Origin: Enterobacteriaceae bacterium
GTDB taxonomy: Bacteria; Pseudomonadota; Gammaproteobacteria; Enterobacterales; Enterobacteriaceae
Length of the DNA: 64,000 bases
Direction: 5' to 3'
Assembly (NCBI GenBank): GCA_031261005.1
Contig: JAISKF010000040.1
Location: forward strand, 62,001 to 126,000
Program-made: the position numbers and the translations under genes
In this document: piece by piece, positions 20,507-30,345 of the stretch
Numbering within the stretch: position 1 is the stretch's first letter
How the letters are laid out: each line of letters opens with the position of its first letter
Notes under the pieces: model-generated
What the model saw: the letters and a program-made list of their open reading frames with translations, nothing else
What the model was told of the DNA's origin: nothing
The model's database searches: none

Positions 20507-20920
20507 CTATTTTAGTAATCCCAAACGTTTTATCTCGATTTTAGGGCAGCGATCCATCACCACTTTTAACCCCGCATTTTGCGCCAATGCTTCCGCCTGA
20601 TAATTAATCACACCATTTTGTAACCAAAGCACTTTCACCCCAATCTTTATGGCTTGTTCTGCAATTTCATAAGCGGCATCTGAATGACGAAAAACATCAA
20701 CCATATCCACAGGCTGAGGAATATCACTTAACGAGGCAAAAACCGCTTGTCCCAGCAACATTTGCCCTGCCAGTTTAGGGCTTACCGGAATCACCTCATA
20801 GCCTTGCGACAGCAAGAATGCCATCACCATATTACTGGCGCGCGCAGGATTATCACTGGCACCAACCAATGCGATAGTTTTCACTTGCTGCAATATCGCT
20901 TTTATTTCATTGTCACTCAT
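20507..20920 (-). CDS. yccU: CoA-binding domain protein YccU
   Basis: A 137-residue single Rossmann-type CoA-binding domain (TIALVGASDNPARASNMV, GYEVIPVSPKLAGQ, VDMVDVFRHSDAAYEIAEQAI, VMDRCPKIEIKRLGLLK), matching E. coli YccU. The physiological role is not established. The start at 20920 (MSDNEIKAI) has GAGG 9 nt upstream; earlier Met codons are too close to it. Next to mgsA, as in E. coli. Confidence 0.88.
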   Translation of the reverse strand: MSDNEIKAILQQVKTIALVGASDNPARASNMVMAFLLSQGYEVIPVSPKLAGQMLLGQAVFASLSDIPQPVDMVDVFRHSDAAYEIAEQAIKIGVKVLWLQNGVINYQAEALAQNAGLKVVMDRCPKIEIKRLGLLK

Positions 20921-21091
20921 CACCATTTTCCTCAATTTTTATATATCGCCAATAGCATGATCACTTATAGCACACCGATGACCAGCACATTAAAATTCAT
21001 CAAAAGCACAGTTTTATGTTTTATCGCTTTTTTCTGTAACTGAGTTTCAGTAATCTAGAGACAATCACCATTTACATAAGGCCTCTACAGT

Positions 21092-21550
21092 ATGCAACTG
21101 ACAACACGAACAATTTCAGTACAAAAAAATATTGCATTGGTTGCTCATGACCACTGTAAACAATACCTGCTGAAATGGGCGGAAGATAATAAAAACAAGC
21201 TGGCAAAACACACGTTGTATGCCACCGGCACGACGGGTAATCTGATTCAGCGCGTTACCGAAATGCCTGTTCACAGTATGCTTAGCGGTCCAATGGGCGG
21301 CGATCAGCAGATTGGTTCCATGATCTCCGAGGGTAAAATCGATGTGCTGATTTTCTTCTGGGACCCGCTCAATGCCGTACCGCATGATCCTGATGTTAAA
21401 GCGCTGCTGCGTTTAGCCACAGTATGGAATATTCCGGTTGCGACTAATCGCGCTACCGCAGACTTGCTGATTAACTCTGGCTTGTTTGAAGACGAAATTG
21501 AAATCGCTATTCCTGATTATGATAAGTATCTGGCAGAGCGTTTGAAATAA
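21092..21550 (+). CDS. mgsA: methylglyoxal synthase
   Basis: Converts dihydroxyacetone phosphate to methylglyoxal and phosphate, a bypass used under phosphate limitation. It is 152 residues, the same as E. coli. Catalytic Asp71 lies in [10 protein letters not shown], the phosphate-binding ATGTTGNLI is at 45-53, and [18 protein letters not shown] is strictly conserved. Convergent with helD, divergent from yccU. Confidence 0.95.
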   Translation: MQLTTRTISVQKNIALVAHDHCKQYLLKWAEDNKNKLAKHTLYATGTTGNLIQRVTEMPVHSMLSGPMGGDQQIGSMISEGKIDVLIFFWDPLNAVPHDPDVKALLRLATVWNIPVATNRATADLLINSGLFEDEIEIAIPDYDKYLAERLK

Positions 21551-21577
21551 GCGAGAAAGTTATAAAAAATTGAAGAG

Positions 21578-21608
21578 AAACGGGCAACCGCAACGGCTGC
21601 CCGTTTTT
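21578..21608. terminator. bidirectional terminator between mgsA and helD
   Basis: AAACGGGCA ... TGCCCGTTTTT, with a GC-rich 8-9-bp stem, A-run before and T-run after, between convergent genes. Confidence 0.8.
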
Positions 21609-21620
21609 ATATAAAATAAA

Positions 21621-23675
21621 TTAAGGTTTACGTTTAACCGCCGCCCCAATATCTGCTAATTGCTTAACAAAAATCGATGGTGATTCGATATTTTGCAGCA
21701 GCCAGACCTGATGCTTCGCCCGCGTTAATGCCACATACAGCAATCGCCGTTCTTCGGCATAGGGGAAACTATCTGTTTGCGGCAGTAATATTTGTTCAAT
21801 CACCGAGCTATTCTCAGCAGTTGGAAAGCCATCACGCCCCGAATGCAGCCCCAGCACAATCACATATTCTGCTTGCTGACCTTTACTGACGTGAATAGTC
21901 ATAAACTCGATGTTTAACTTGGGCCAGCGCGTTGCGGCTTTCGCTAATATTTCCGGTTTTGTATAATGGTAACGACCTAGCAGCAATATCTTTTCGTCAG
22001 CCTTCACATAACCGCTTAATTTATCCAGTAAAGCCTCTAATTGTGTATCCGGCAGAATGGTAATCGGGTGTTTTTCACCTTTATGCAGGCTGTTGATTTT
22101 GCGTTTTATCTGAGCAGGATTTTGCTGGATATAGCGGCTGGTAATATCACTGATCCCTTGATTAAATCGATATGTTAAATTCAGCGCACATAGTTCACCG
22201 ATACCAAAAATACGGTTGAAATCGGCGGTTAATGACTGTTCAGAACCGCTAAAGCGATAGATCGATTGCCAGTCATCACCGACCGCAAACAGGCTGGTCT
22301 CCGGTTGCTGGCGGCGTAAAGCATTTACCAGCGCCGCGCGCTGCGGGGAAATATCCTGAAATTCATCAACCAGAATATGACGCCACGGGCTGATAAACTT
22401 ACCTTTATCAATCAGATTTACTGCCTGATGCAGCAAACCGGCGAAATCGACTGCGCCCTCTTCTTTCAGTGCTTTTTTCCACGCTTTTAGCAATGGCGCT
22501 AACAGACGTAATTTTTTCTGCAAGTCAGATCGCAAATCTTCTGGTGCTAATTCCAGCATTTCTGCCTGACTGCCGCCATGATTACGCATCAAACCCAACC
22601 AATAATCGATACGTACCGCTAAACGTTCACACAAAGCAGAGTCTTGCCAGAATGAATCTTCTTTCAGCGCCCAACCCATCTCTTGCGATAACCAGTTACG
22701 CCAGCCAGATGCCTGACTTTTCTTTTCCGCACACTGCCCTTGCCACTGTTCAATAAGGAATTGTTGGCGAGATTGCGTATCGGTTTCCAGTTTGCTAATC
22801 AGAGGAACTTTTTTACTGCATTGACTGATAATCGCTAACGCCAGCGCATGAAATGTTTTCGCCTGAATATCAGCATTACCTAGACGCTGGCTGATGCGCT
22901 GGTTCATCTCTTCTGCGGCTTTGCGCCCAAATGCCAGCAATAAAATCTGATCAGGAGTGGCTTCTTTACGATGCAGTAACCAGCCTGCGCGCGCGATGAG
23001 TACCGATGTTTTACCGCTGCCCGCACCTGCCAGCACTAATACATTTTTCTCCCCGCTGATTACCGCGCGGCACTGCATTGAATTAAGCGGCTGCGATTCA
23101 ATATGAGCAAAAAATTCTTGATGCTGTTGCAGCATTGATTGCACCCAGCGTTGATTTGTTTCATCAATAATTTTGTTGCCGGAATCCAGCCATTCACAGC
23201 AAAGCGCATAAGAGTGTGTACAGTTGGCAAATTCATGCAGACGATCGAGCGGCAACGGCAACGCATCAAATGCAGCGCGGATCTCCGCCTGAATATCATG
23301 CAGATCTTGCTGCGTTAACCAGCGTTGTTGTTGCAAGCGCTGATTAATCTTTTCGATTTGTTGATCTAATACGTCGGCGGCGATTTGGCTCATTTCTTCG
23401 CCCCATTGCTGCCAAATACCCATCAAATGATGATAAAAATGCTGGGTTTCATGCCATTCAGTACCATGAAGTCGAACAACTTTTTGTTGCGGTAACTCAA
23501 ACTCTAGTTCTCCCCACACCAACCCGCGTTTACAACGGACGGCAACTAACTGATTAAAAGGAATAATACAGTGATGTTTCGCCCCGCTGACTTCAACTCC
23601 CGCGTTGAGCATTTTTACTTTATTGTAAGGGTGCTGAGCTAAATGCTGCCCGACAGCGGTTGATTTCAATTCCAT
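21621..23675 (-). CDS. helD: DNA helicase IV
   Basis: 3'-5' superfamily-1 helicase, 684 residues like E. coli HelD. A family-specific N-terminal region (1-190) precedes the UvrD-like motor: motif I LAGAGSGKTSVLIARAG near 216, motif II DEFQDISPQR, motif III GDDWQSIYRFSGS, and motif VI LLYVALTRAKHQVWLL near the end. The upstream neighbour yccF, present in E. coli between helD and yccS, is missing here. Confidence 0.94.
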   Translation of the reverse strand: MELKSTAVGQHLAQHPYNKVKMLNAGVEVSGAKHHCIIPFNQLVAVRCKRGLVWGELEFELPQQKVVRLHGTEWHETQHFYHHLMGIWQQWGEEMSQIAADVLDQQIEKINQRLQQQRWLTQQDLHDIQAEIRAAFDALPLPLDRLHEFANCTHSYALCCEWLDSGNKIIDETNQRWVQSMLQQHQEFFAHIESQPLNSMQCRAVISGEKNVLVLAGAGSGKTSVLIARAGWLLHRKEATPDQILLLAFGRKAAEEMNQRISQRLGNADIQAKTFHALALAIISQCSKKVPLISKLETDTQSRQQFLIEQWQGQCAEKKSQASGWRNWLSQEMGWALKEDSFWQDSALCERLAVRIDYWLGLMRNHGGSQAEMLELAPEDLRSDLQKKLRLLAPLLKAWKKALKEEGAVDFAGLLHQAVNLIDKGKFISPWRHILVDEFQDISPQRAALVNALRRQQPETSLFAVGDDWQSIYRFSGSEQSLTADFNRIFGIGELCALNLTYRFNQGISDITSRYIQQNPAQIKRKINSLHKGEKHPITILPDTQLEALLDKLSGYVKADEKILLLGRYHYTKPEILAKAATRWPKLNIEFMTIHVSKGQQAEYVIVLGLHSGRDGFPTAENSSVIEQILLPQTDSFPYAEERRLLYVALTRAKHQVWLLQNIESPSIFVKQLADIGAAVKRKP

Positions 23676-23893
23676 AGTTTTGTGCGTTACCTGTTGTCTC
23701 TATGAATGCTTTATTGAGTTTATCGATTAAACAATGACAATGCCTGTTTTTCATTAAGTAATATGATCTTGCATAAAATGACATTGAGTAAAGCGGAATA
23801 AACCGTAACAATGGTAACTCGCTATATTTGTAACTAGCCATATTTTTATATCCAAATCTGACACCATGACCAACGCAATAAGGTATTGATGTA

Positions 23894-26044
23894 ATGTCAT
23901 TTATTTTAGGGTTACGCCGTTACTTTTATAACAGTAATCTGCTCTATAGCATTCGTATTTTTATTGCGCTTACCGGCGTGGTTTTTGTGCCCTGGTGGTA
24001 TGGAGAAAGCCTGCTGACGATCCCGCTGACTCTCGGTGTGGTTGCTGCGGCGCTGACCGATCTTGATGATCGCTTGAGCGGGCGCTTACTCAATTTAGTC
24101 ATTACGCTGTGCTGCTTTTTTATTGCGTCAGTTTCTATTGAGCTGTTATTTCCCTATCCGTATCTGTTTGCCATCGGTTTATTGTTCTCTACTGCGGGTT
24201 TTATCCTGTTAGGATCTTTAGGACAGCGCTACGCAACTATCGCTTTTGGTGCACTGCTTATCGCCATCTACACCATGTTAGGCGAATCCATGTATGACTC
24301 ATGGTACTTGCAACCAGCGTTACTGTTGATTGGCGCAATTTGGTATAACGTAATTACGCTACTGGGTCATATCATTTTGCCAATCCGCCCGTTGCAGGAT
24401 AATCTGGCGCGCTGTTTTGAGGATTTAGCGCGCTATCTTGATGCTAAATCGATGTTGTTCGATCCCGATGAGGAAAATCAGTTTAATGATCAGCTAATTC
24501 ACGCAACGATGGCAAACGGCTCGCTGGTCAATACGCTTAATCAAACTAAAGTTTCGCTGTTAACACGTCTGAAAGGTGATCGCGGGCAACGCAGCACGCG
24601 CCGAATGCTGCATTACTATTTTGTCGCTCAGGATATTCACGAGCAGGCAAGTTCCTCTCATGCTCAATATCAGCAATTAAGTAATGAACTGCGCTATACC
24701 GATGTACTGTTTCGTTTTCAGCGTTTAATGACATTGCAGTCAAAAGCCTGTTTCAATGTCGCACACTCTATCCGTTTTCATCAAAAATATGTTTACGATC
24801 CCTATTTGACTCAAGCGGTGATTCATCTGGAAAAAAGTTTATCTAATTTGCAGGTAAATCACGATTTATCGGCAAATCTGATCCAGTCGTTACACTATTT
24901 ATTGAAAAATCTGCAAGGCATTAATGCTCAACTGAGTACGATTGAGTCGGAGCAAACGATCAATACCGCATCGGAGCAAGATAATACACTGGCTGATGAC
25001 AGGTTGACGGGAATGAAAGATGTCTGGCTGAAAATCGCCCAAAATCTCACGCCAAAATCTACACTATTTCGTCATGCGGTCAGAATGTCGATTGTTCTCT
25101 GCATTGGTTACGCTATTATCCAATTTGCCGATTTACACAATGGCTATTGGATAATGCTCACCAGCTTGTTTGTCTGTCAGCCTAACTACAATGCGACTCG
25201 AACACGGCTGACGCTCAGAGTTGTCGGAACGCTGGCGGGGATTCTGCTCGGCTTACCAATTCTGTATTTTGTGCCATCGCAAGAAGGGCAATTGATATTA
25301 ATTGTTGTCAGCGGCGTATTGTTCTTTGCTTTTCGCAATGTGCGTTATGCCTACGCAACAATGTTTATTACGTTATTAGTGTTGTTCTGTTTCAATTTGT
25401 TGGGTGAAGGCTTTCAGGTCGCAATACCGCGTATTATCGATACCTTAATTGGCTGCGGTATTGCCTGGGCTGCGGTGAGTTTTATTTGGCCAGACTGGAA
25501 ATTCCGCCATATTTCGGTGGTGCTGCAAAAAGCAATTGATGCCAACTGCCGTTACCTTGATGCAATTTTGGAGCAATATCATCAAGGAAAAAATAACGGC
25601 GTCGATTATCGTGTGGTGCGCCGTAATGCACATAATCGAGATGCTGAACTCGCTTCGGTTATCTCCAGTATGGCAGCAGAGCCGAAAAAAGATGAAAAAC
25701 AATTAGATGAGGGTTTTCGGTTACTTTGCTTAAATCATACCTTGCTAGGTTATATCTCCGCACTTGGCGCTCATCGTGAAAAACTGACAGATAATCCGCA
25801 AACCTTAGCGTTATTAGATAATGCGGTTTGTTATATTTGTGATGCCTTGCAAACCAATTTTGCCAGCGCAGAACAAGCCTCTGCAACATTGAATAAAATC
25901 AATCAACAAATAGCTGCAATGAATAATCTGCGTAATAGTAAAGATCAGTTAGTCGCGCAGCAATTAGCGCTAATTACAGGATTACTGCCTGAATTTATTA
26001 CCTTATCAGATAATATCTACGCCAATAAAGATCACGGATATTGA
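23894..26044 (+). CDS. yccS: FUSC-family inner membrane protein YccS
   Basis: A 716-residue membrane protein of the YccS/YhfK family. It has one hydrophobic block of about six helices at the N-terminus (residues 15-165), a long soluble helical domain, a second block (about 400-530) and a C-terminal cytoplasmic part. The middle block has the FUSC-type sequence WIMLTSLFVCQPNYNATRTR. Related to aromatic-acid and fusaric-acid exporters; substrate unknown. Divergent from helD. Confidence 0.88.
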   Translation: MSFILGLRRYFYNSNLLYSIRIFIALTGVVFVPWWYGESLLTIPLTLGVVAAALTDLDDRLSGRLLNLVITLCCFFIASVSIELLFPYPYLFAIGLLFSTAGFILLGSLGQRYATIAFGALLIAIYTMLGESMYDSWYLQPALLLIGAIWYNVITLLGHIILPIRPLQDNLARCFEDLARYLDAKSMLFDPDEENQFNDQLIHATMANGSLVNTLNQTKVSLLTRLKGDRGQRSTRRMLHYYFVAQDIHEQASSSHAQYQQLSNELRYTDVLFRFQRLMTLQSKACFNVAHSIRFHQKYVYDPYLTQAVIHLEKSLSNLQVNHDLSANLIQSLHYLLKNLQGINAQLSTIESEQTINTASEQDNTLADDRLTGMKDVWLKIAQNLTPKSTLFRHAVRMSIVLCIGYAIIQFADLHNGYWIMLTSLFVCQPNYNATRTRLTLRVVGTLAGILLGLPILYFVPSQEGQLILIVVSGVLFFAFRNVRYAYATMFITLLVLFCFNLLGEGFQVAIPRIIDTLIGCGIAWAAVSFIWPDWKFRHISVVLQKAIDANCRYLDAILEQYHQGKNNGVDYRVVRRNAHNRDAELASVISSMAAEPKKDEKQLDEGFRLLCLNHTLLGYISALGAHREKLTDNPQTLALLDNAVCYICDALQTNFASAEQASATLNKINQQIAAMNNLRNSKDQLVAQQLALITGLLPEFITLSDNIYANKDHGY

Positions 26045-26145
26045 TAAATAAGAGACCGGACAATGTTATTTGAAATTTAACATTGTCCTGATGTATGGGT
26101 TTTTAATTAACTGTCTTAATAAAAATCTCAGTACAGCAGCATTCT

Positions 26146-26802
26146 CTAACATAACAATACATGTGAAATATTTCCGCCATGCCTTGCCTGATCGTATATA
26201 CGAAGTTGTTCAGCCAATCGATTGCGTAATAAGTCTGGCAAAACCGCAACATGACAGCCCTCAATCGCTCCAGCCAAAGAAAATAACAGCTCCGGTTTAA
26301 TATCATGTTTAAATGCTCTCAGCTTGATATAAGTCTCTAACGCACCGGAATTGACAAGCTCTTGGCGAGTTTGTATTCCGATTTGCCGGAGCATTCTCTC
26401 AATAGTGATATTCAGATTAGGTAAATCCTTTAATCGTATATCTTCTTGTTCCTGCTTTTGCTTTTCATACATATCTACCAAAGCAGAAGACAACGCATCA
26501 ATAGCGAACTGCTGAACTATATCACGTTGTTTCCAAATGGATTTATTGACATGATAATATCTCAATGGAATGGGAGTTCCGCGTCTTTGATAGATAAATT
26601 GGGACATACCATGATTGATGAATATCGACTCAAGATGATCATTAGCGCGTAAATAAAACTTACCCTCAGAGACTAAGCCAAACATCACTGCATTCTGGCA
26701 GATGCCGTATCCCCCAAACATAGAACGAGATGTCAACTCACCCAGCTCACTAAAATATCCAATCACCTCTTTTACTAACTGCTTTGAGTTTTCTCTATTC
26801 AT
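26146..26802 (-). CDS. tfoX: competence regulator TfoX/Sxy
   Basis: A 218-residue protein with a TfoX N-terminal domain (LTSRSMFGGYGICQNAVMFGLV, about 18-100) and a TfoX C-terminal domain (LKDLPNLNITIERMLRQIGI, then TRQELVNSGALETYIKLRA, about 115-200). Sxy acts with CRP at CRP-S promoters to switch on DNA-uptake genes. The position, divergent from sulA and next to yccS, is the E. coli order. The sequence looks intact. Confidence 0.9.
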   Translation of the reverse strand: MNRENSKQLVKEVIGYFSELGELTSRSMFGGYGICQNAVMFGLVSEGKFYLRANDHLESIFINHGMSQFIYQRRGTPIPLRYYHVNKSIWKQRDIVQQFAIDALSSALVDMYEKQKQEQEDIRLKDLPNLNITIERMLRQIGIQTRQELVNSGALETYIKLRAFKHDIKPELLFSLAGAIEGCHVAVLPDLLRNRLAEQLRIYDQARHGGNISHVLLC

Positions 26803-26991
26803 CAGCGCTCCAAATCAAGTTCAAAGTGTAAATTAGTGTTACACGGTCAAGTAACGGGATTATGTAATACAAACGAAAGTAAATTTACTCAATTATCCCA
26901 AAATATCTATAATTAATAGTCTGTTCATCGCAATTTCATATTAAATATGCGATACACCTTAAAAATAGTTGATTTTTTTTTGTGCCTCTTA

Positions 26992-27011
26992 TACTGTACA
27001 AGCATACAGTA
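26992..27011. promoter_or_regulatory. LexA box of sulA
   Basis: TACTGTACAAGCATACAGTA matches the LexA consensus (CTG-N10-CAG inside TACTGTATATATATACAGTA) and ends 20 nt before the sulA start codon. Repression by LexA and induction by DNA damage follow. Confidence 0.93.
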
Positions 27012-27031
27012 TTTAATGGAGTGCTTAATTT

Positions 27032-27526
27032 ATGAACTCAATCCAACATACTCATACGAATATTCCGCATACAGCAGTCAACAACGTAAATAGGCATTTA
27101 GTACAAGCTCAACAAACTAATTTAGTGAGTGAAATTGTCTACGATCCGCAAAATCCATTTACGCTTCATTTATTGTTACCATTTTTACAACAACTTGGTC
27201 AGCAGCGACGTTGGCAGCTTTGGCTGTCACCAGAACGCCGTTTAAATCGTTATCGGATTGATAGTCTGGGTTTACCTGCGGAAAAAACAGTGAGCTTAAA
27301 TATCAGTTCAGTTGATACCACGGTTAAAATGATGGAAAAGGCTTTACGCAGCGGAAATTTCAGTTCAGTAACCGCATGGCTGCCATCTATTGATCAAGAT
27401 ACAAAAGAGCGGCTGGCTCAAGCAGCTATCAACGGTGATTGTTATTGCTTCATTTTACAGCCACTATCAGCAATCCAGAACCATTCGCAGCAATATGATA
27501 TGTTCAGCAGAACGCACTGGCACTAA
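27032..27526 (+). CDS. sulA: SOS cell division inhibitor SulA
   Basis: SOS-induced inhibitor that binds FtsZ and stops septum formation; normally degraded by Lon. It is 164 residues, and the central FtsZ-binding region is recognisable (LLLPFLQQLGQQRRWQLWLS, MEKALRSGNFSSVTAWL). The C-terminus ends in HWH, matching the histidine-ended Lon-recognition tail of E. coli (LYH). A strong LexA box precedes it. Between tfoX and ompA, as in E. coli. Confidence 0.93.
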   Translation: MNSIQHTHTNIPHTAVNNVNRHLVQAQQTNLVSEIVYDPQNPFTLHLLLPFLQQLGQQRRWQLWLSPERRLNRYRIDSLGLPAEKTVSLNISSVDTTVKMMEKALRSGNFSSVTAWLPSIDQDTKERLAQAAINGDCYCFILQPLSAIQNHSQQYDMFSRTHWH

Positions 27527-28236
27527 AAGATTTCCGTATTGGGAATAAAAAATTAAAGATGAGATCTCAATTATCTATTATGTCATAGCACTAAGTTGTT
27601 AATTGTCACTAATATAAATCTACTTCGTGAATTAACTTAGCGATCTTTGCTAAAGGATCACCTAATTATGACACAAATAAGTCATCGGAACTCCAACGAT
27701 AAGGTCACTATTTGGGAGTAATATTCTCGTTATAAACACGCATTTAATCATAAAATAAATACTTTCCTTTGTAATATTTACATTATTAAGTAAATAGTCT
27801 TAACTCGTTTTTTTATCTAAATAAACATCTCACAAGCGTGGGTGAGCAACATAATGTTACATCTTTGTTATCCAAAAATAGTTTAAATAACTAAACTATA
27901 ATCAAGATATACGCAAAAATTACTTAATCAATCGATAATAATAGATAAATTTAACAATTACCCAATAGTAGTGCGTAACCTAAATTTGAGTGTTAATTAA
28001 TGGAGTGAACATATAATATTGATCTCATCTAGGAAATTTTTATCTTCTTTTACTACACTCTAGGCTTGTAACTTTTCTTACACGTTGTAAACTTTAGCAT
28101 GTTTAGGCTGCTTTATGATTTTGGATTTTCGATGCCAATCATGGATGAATGAGGGTATTTTAACTTCGAACTTTAAAACCAGAATCACAAAGCATTAATT
28201 TTATCATAACTATTTTAGATGATAACGAGGCGTAAA
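27527..28236. promoter_or_regulatory. long AT-rich region with the ompA promoter and leader
   Basis: No gene is seen in these 710 bases. The ompA promoter and leader should occupy the 3' part. The last 25 nt (GATGATAACGAGGCG before the ATG) match the E. coli ompA ribosome-binding region, which is the pairing site of the sRNA MicA, so that control may be conserved. Exact promoter boxes were not assigned. Confidence 0.5.
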
Positions 28237-29298
28237 ATGAAAAAGACAGCAATTGCTTTAGCAATGGCATTAGCAGGCGCGGCTACTGTAGCAACAGCAG
28301 CTCCTCTTGATAACACTTGGTATACTGGTGCTAAAGTAGGTTGGTCTGACTACCACGACACTGGTTTCTACGATGGTATCCCTAACAATAACAACGATCA
28401 TCCAAACCAATTAGGTGCAGGTGCATACGTTGGTTATCAAGCTACCCAATATGTAGGCTTTGAATTTGGTTATGACTGGTTAGGTCGTATGACTTACCGC
28501 GGTGATGCTGATGGCTACAGCGGTGCTTTCAAAGCACATGGTCTGCAATTGACGACTAAATTAAGCTACCCAGTTATGAACGATTTAGATATCTATACTC
28601 GCTTAGGCGGTATGGTATGGCGTGCTGATACTCGTGTACACGGTCCAGACGGAGCTTACTTCTCTAATAATGATACTGGTGTATCTCCACTGGCTGCTGC
28701 GGGTGTTGAATATGCAATCACGCCAAGCATTGCTACTCGTTTAGATTACCAATGGGTTAATAACATCGGTGATCACGAAAGTACTTCACCTCGTCCAGAC
28801 AACGGAACTCTGAGCTTAGGTGTTGCTTATCGTTTCGGTCAAGTTCAGAGCGCTCCAGCTCCAGTTATTGCTCCAGTTGTTGAAACTAAACGTTTCACTC
28901 TGAAATCAGATGTTCTGTTTGCTTTCAACAAAGCAAACCTGAAACCTGAAGGTCAGAAAGCACTGAACCAATTATACAGTGAATTAAATTCAATCAACCC
29001 ACAAGACGGTGCTATCGTTGTTCTGGGTTACACTGACCGCATCGGTTCTGAACAGTATAACCAAAAACTGTCTGAAGAACGTGCTCGCAGCGTTGTTAGC
29101 TATTTAGTATCTAAGGGTATCCCAGCAGACAAGATCTCTGCTCGCGGCTTAGGTAAAGCTAACCCAGTTACCGGTACTAAATGTGACGGTATGAAGAAAG
29201 GCGCAGCTCTGATCGATTGTCTGGCTCCAGATCGTCGTGTAGAGATCGAAGTTAAAGGCGCTAAAGAAGTTGTAACTGAAGTTCAAGAAGCTAAATAA
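28237..29298 (+). CDS. ompA: outer membrane protein A
   Basis: Abundant outer-membrane beta-barrel with a periplasmic peptidoglycan-binding domain. It is 353 residues. The signal peptide ([14 protein letters not shown]...TATA) should be cut after residue 21, before [10 protein letters not shown]. An 8-stranded barrel spans about 22-200, a Pro/Ala/Val hinge ([10 protein letters not shown]) follows, and the OmpA-like domain contains [19 protein letters not shown] with the peptidoglycan-contact Asp and Arg. The start at 28237 is set by GAGG and by the signal peptide. Codon use is strongly biased, as expected for high expression. Confidence 0.96.
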   Translation: MKKTAIALAMALAGAATVATAAPLDNTWYTGAKVGWSDYHDTGFYDGIPNNNNDHPNQLGAGAYVGYQATQYVGFEFGYDWLGRMTYRGDADGYSGAFKAHGLQLTTKLSYPVMNDLDIYTRLGGMVWRADTRVHGPDGAYFSNNDTGVSPLAAAGVEYAITPSIATRLDYQWVNNIGDHESTSPRPDNGTLSLGVAYRFGQVQSAPAPVIAPVVETKRFTLKSDVLFAFNKANLKPEGQKALNQLYSELNSINPQDGAIVVLGYTDRIGSEQYNQKLSEERARSVVSYLVSKGIPADKISARGLGKANPVTGTKCDGMKKGAALIDCLAPDRRVEIEVKGAKEVVTEVQEAK

Positions 29299-29325
29299 TT
29301 TCTTTAACTGTTAGTTGATAGATAT

Positions 29326-29361
29326 AACGGGGCATATTGCAAAGTATGCCCCGTTAATTTT
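29326..29361 (+). terminator. ompA terminator
   Basis: AACGGGGCATA ... TATGCCCCGTT, an 11-bp perfect stem followed by AATTTTTG, 28 nt after the ompA stop. Confidence 0.88.
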
Positions 29362-29559
29362 TGTTAGATAAATTTGTTCCTAATCACTTCACTCCCCCCT
29401 ATTCCATATAATCTGCATACCTCGCTACTTTCCCTAACATCTCCCAGCAGCAGTGACGTTATAAAACTTCAACAAAAATACATATCTTCTGAATAAAGAG
29501 AGAAATAAAAAACAGATTGAAATAGAAGAACTCGCAGTGAGAAAGGATTAGTGTCGCCA

Positions 29560-29642
29560 GAAATTAAAAGGCCCTGATGGCGATCAGGGCAAACGAGCAA
29601 TTTAACAGTACATCTAATCAAGCAATTCGGTGAGGAGGTGCT
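29560..29642 (-). ncRNA. candidate small RNA with anti-Shine-Dalgarno 5' end
   Basis: On the minus strand a -10-like TATAAC (29648-29653) is followed by a roughly 80-nt transcript. It starts GCACCTCCTCACC (complementary to ribosome-binding sites) and ends in the perfect hairpin GCCCTGATCG/CGATCAGGGC region (29571-29590), then CTTTTAATTT. No ORF fits. This is the layout of Hfq-type sRNAs (seed at 5' end, Rho-independent terminator). The -35 is weak and I do not recognise the family. Confidence 0.4.
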
Positions 29643-29798
29643 TAATCGTTATATAAAATAATATATTACGATTAACAAAGTCAATAGCTATACTAAAAAT
29701 TAGCGAATTACTGGTAATTTGTTATCAAAACAGAATGATTATCAAAGGGATAAGATACAAAATATTATTTTGTGTTTTAGTCGCGGGTTGGAAACATA

Positions 29799-29825
29799 CA
29801 AAAAAACCCAGAGATTAATCTGGGT
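29799..29825 (-). terminator. terminator of the cold-shock gene
   Basis: On the minus strand CCCAGA-TTAATC-TCTGGG followed by TTTTTTTTG, about 80 nt after the stop codon of the cold-shock gene. Confidence 0.8.
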
Positions 29826-29901
29826 TCTCATTACTAAACTCATCTTACTACCTGTAACAACCTTGTGGTCATATCACAGAAAGCGATCAGCTCTGCTTAA
29901 A

Positions 29902-30114
29902 TTAGATAGCAATAACATTTACTGCTGACGGACCTTTAGCGCCATTTTCAATTGAAAATGATACTTCCTGACCTTCTTCTAATGTTTTGAAATTAGTACC
30001 TTGAATAGCAGAGTAATGAACGAACACATCTTTGCTGCCATCTTTAGGAGAGATAAAACCAAAACCTTTATCGCTGTTAAACCATTTTACTAAACCAGTC
30101 ATTGAATTAGACAT
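29902..30114 (-). CDS. CspA-family cold-shock protein
   Basis: A 70-residue single cold-shock (OB-fold) domain with RNP1 KGFGFI and RNP2 VFVHYSAI; an RNA chaperone/antiterminator that binds single-stranded nucleic acid. The N-terminus [20 protein letters not shown] is closest to the cold-inducible CspA/B/G group rather than CspC/E. The long leader carrying a CspA-type cold box (30115-30290) supports cold induction. I cannot say which cspA paralogue it is. Confidence 0.92.
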   Translation of the reverse strand: MSNSMTGLVKWFNSDKGFGFISPKDGSKDVFVHYSAIQGTNFKTLEEGQEVSFSIENGAKGPSAVNVIAI

Positions 30115-30290
30115 CGTATATTCCTCTAAACTTAATTAATTACCACAAATTGTATGAGGTCTGTTCGGCAGTTTTACTTATGGGAACTAATTAGAAGGAA
30201 TTCTTGAAGAAGTGATATCTGTAGATAACGCTAAATGGCGAACTGCTTTAAATTGCTTTACATAAATAGGTCTGTACCCACAAACCAGAG
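30115..30290 (-). promoter_or_regulatory. cold-shock 5' leader with cold box
   Basis: The minus strand upstream of the cold-shock gene contains GGTACAGACC (core 30269-30277), then TTTAAAGCAG, a CTTCTTCAAGAATTC stretch and an SD-like AGAGG before the ATG. GTACAGACC followed by AAAGCAG, and the CTTCAAGA element, are also in the E. coli cspA leader, which acts as a temperature-sensing RNA. The leader end is an estimate. Confidence 0.6.
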
Positions 30291-30309
30291 CGTCATTAAG
30301 CCATAGCGA

Positions 30310-30345
30310 CTGAGATTATGCAAACATTATCTCAGTTTATTTTTA
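30310..30345. other. inverted repeat upstream of the cold-shock leader
   Basis: ACTGAGAT ... ATCTCAGT (8-bp arms, three more pairs inside, loop CAAA), with TTTATTTTT on the plus-strand side. It may be a plus-strand terminator or a protein-binding palindrome in the cold-shock promoter region. The sequence 30346-30734 is extremely AT-rich with nothing recognised. Confidence 0.4.

Noticed and set aside
29719-29928. 69-codon plus-strand frame antisense to the cold-shock gene's 3' end
   Set aside because: It covers the cold-shock terminator, has no SD and encodes nothing recognisable.
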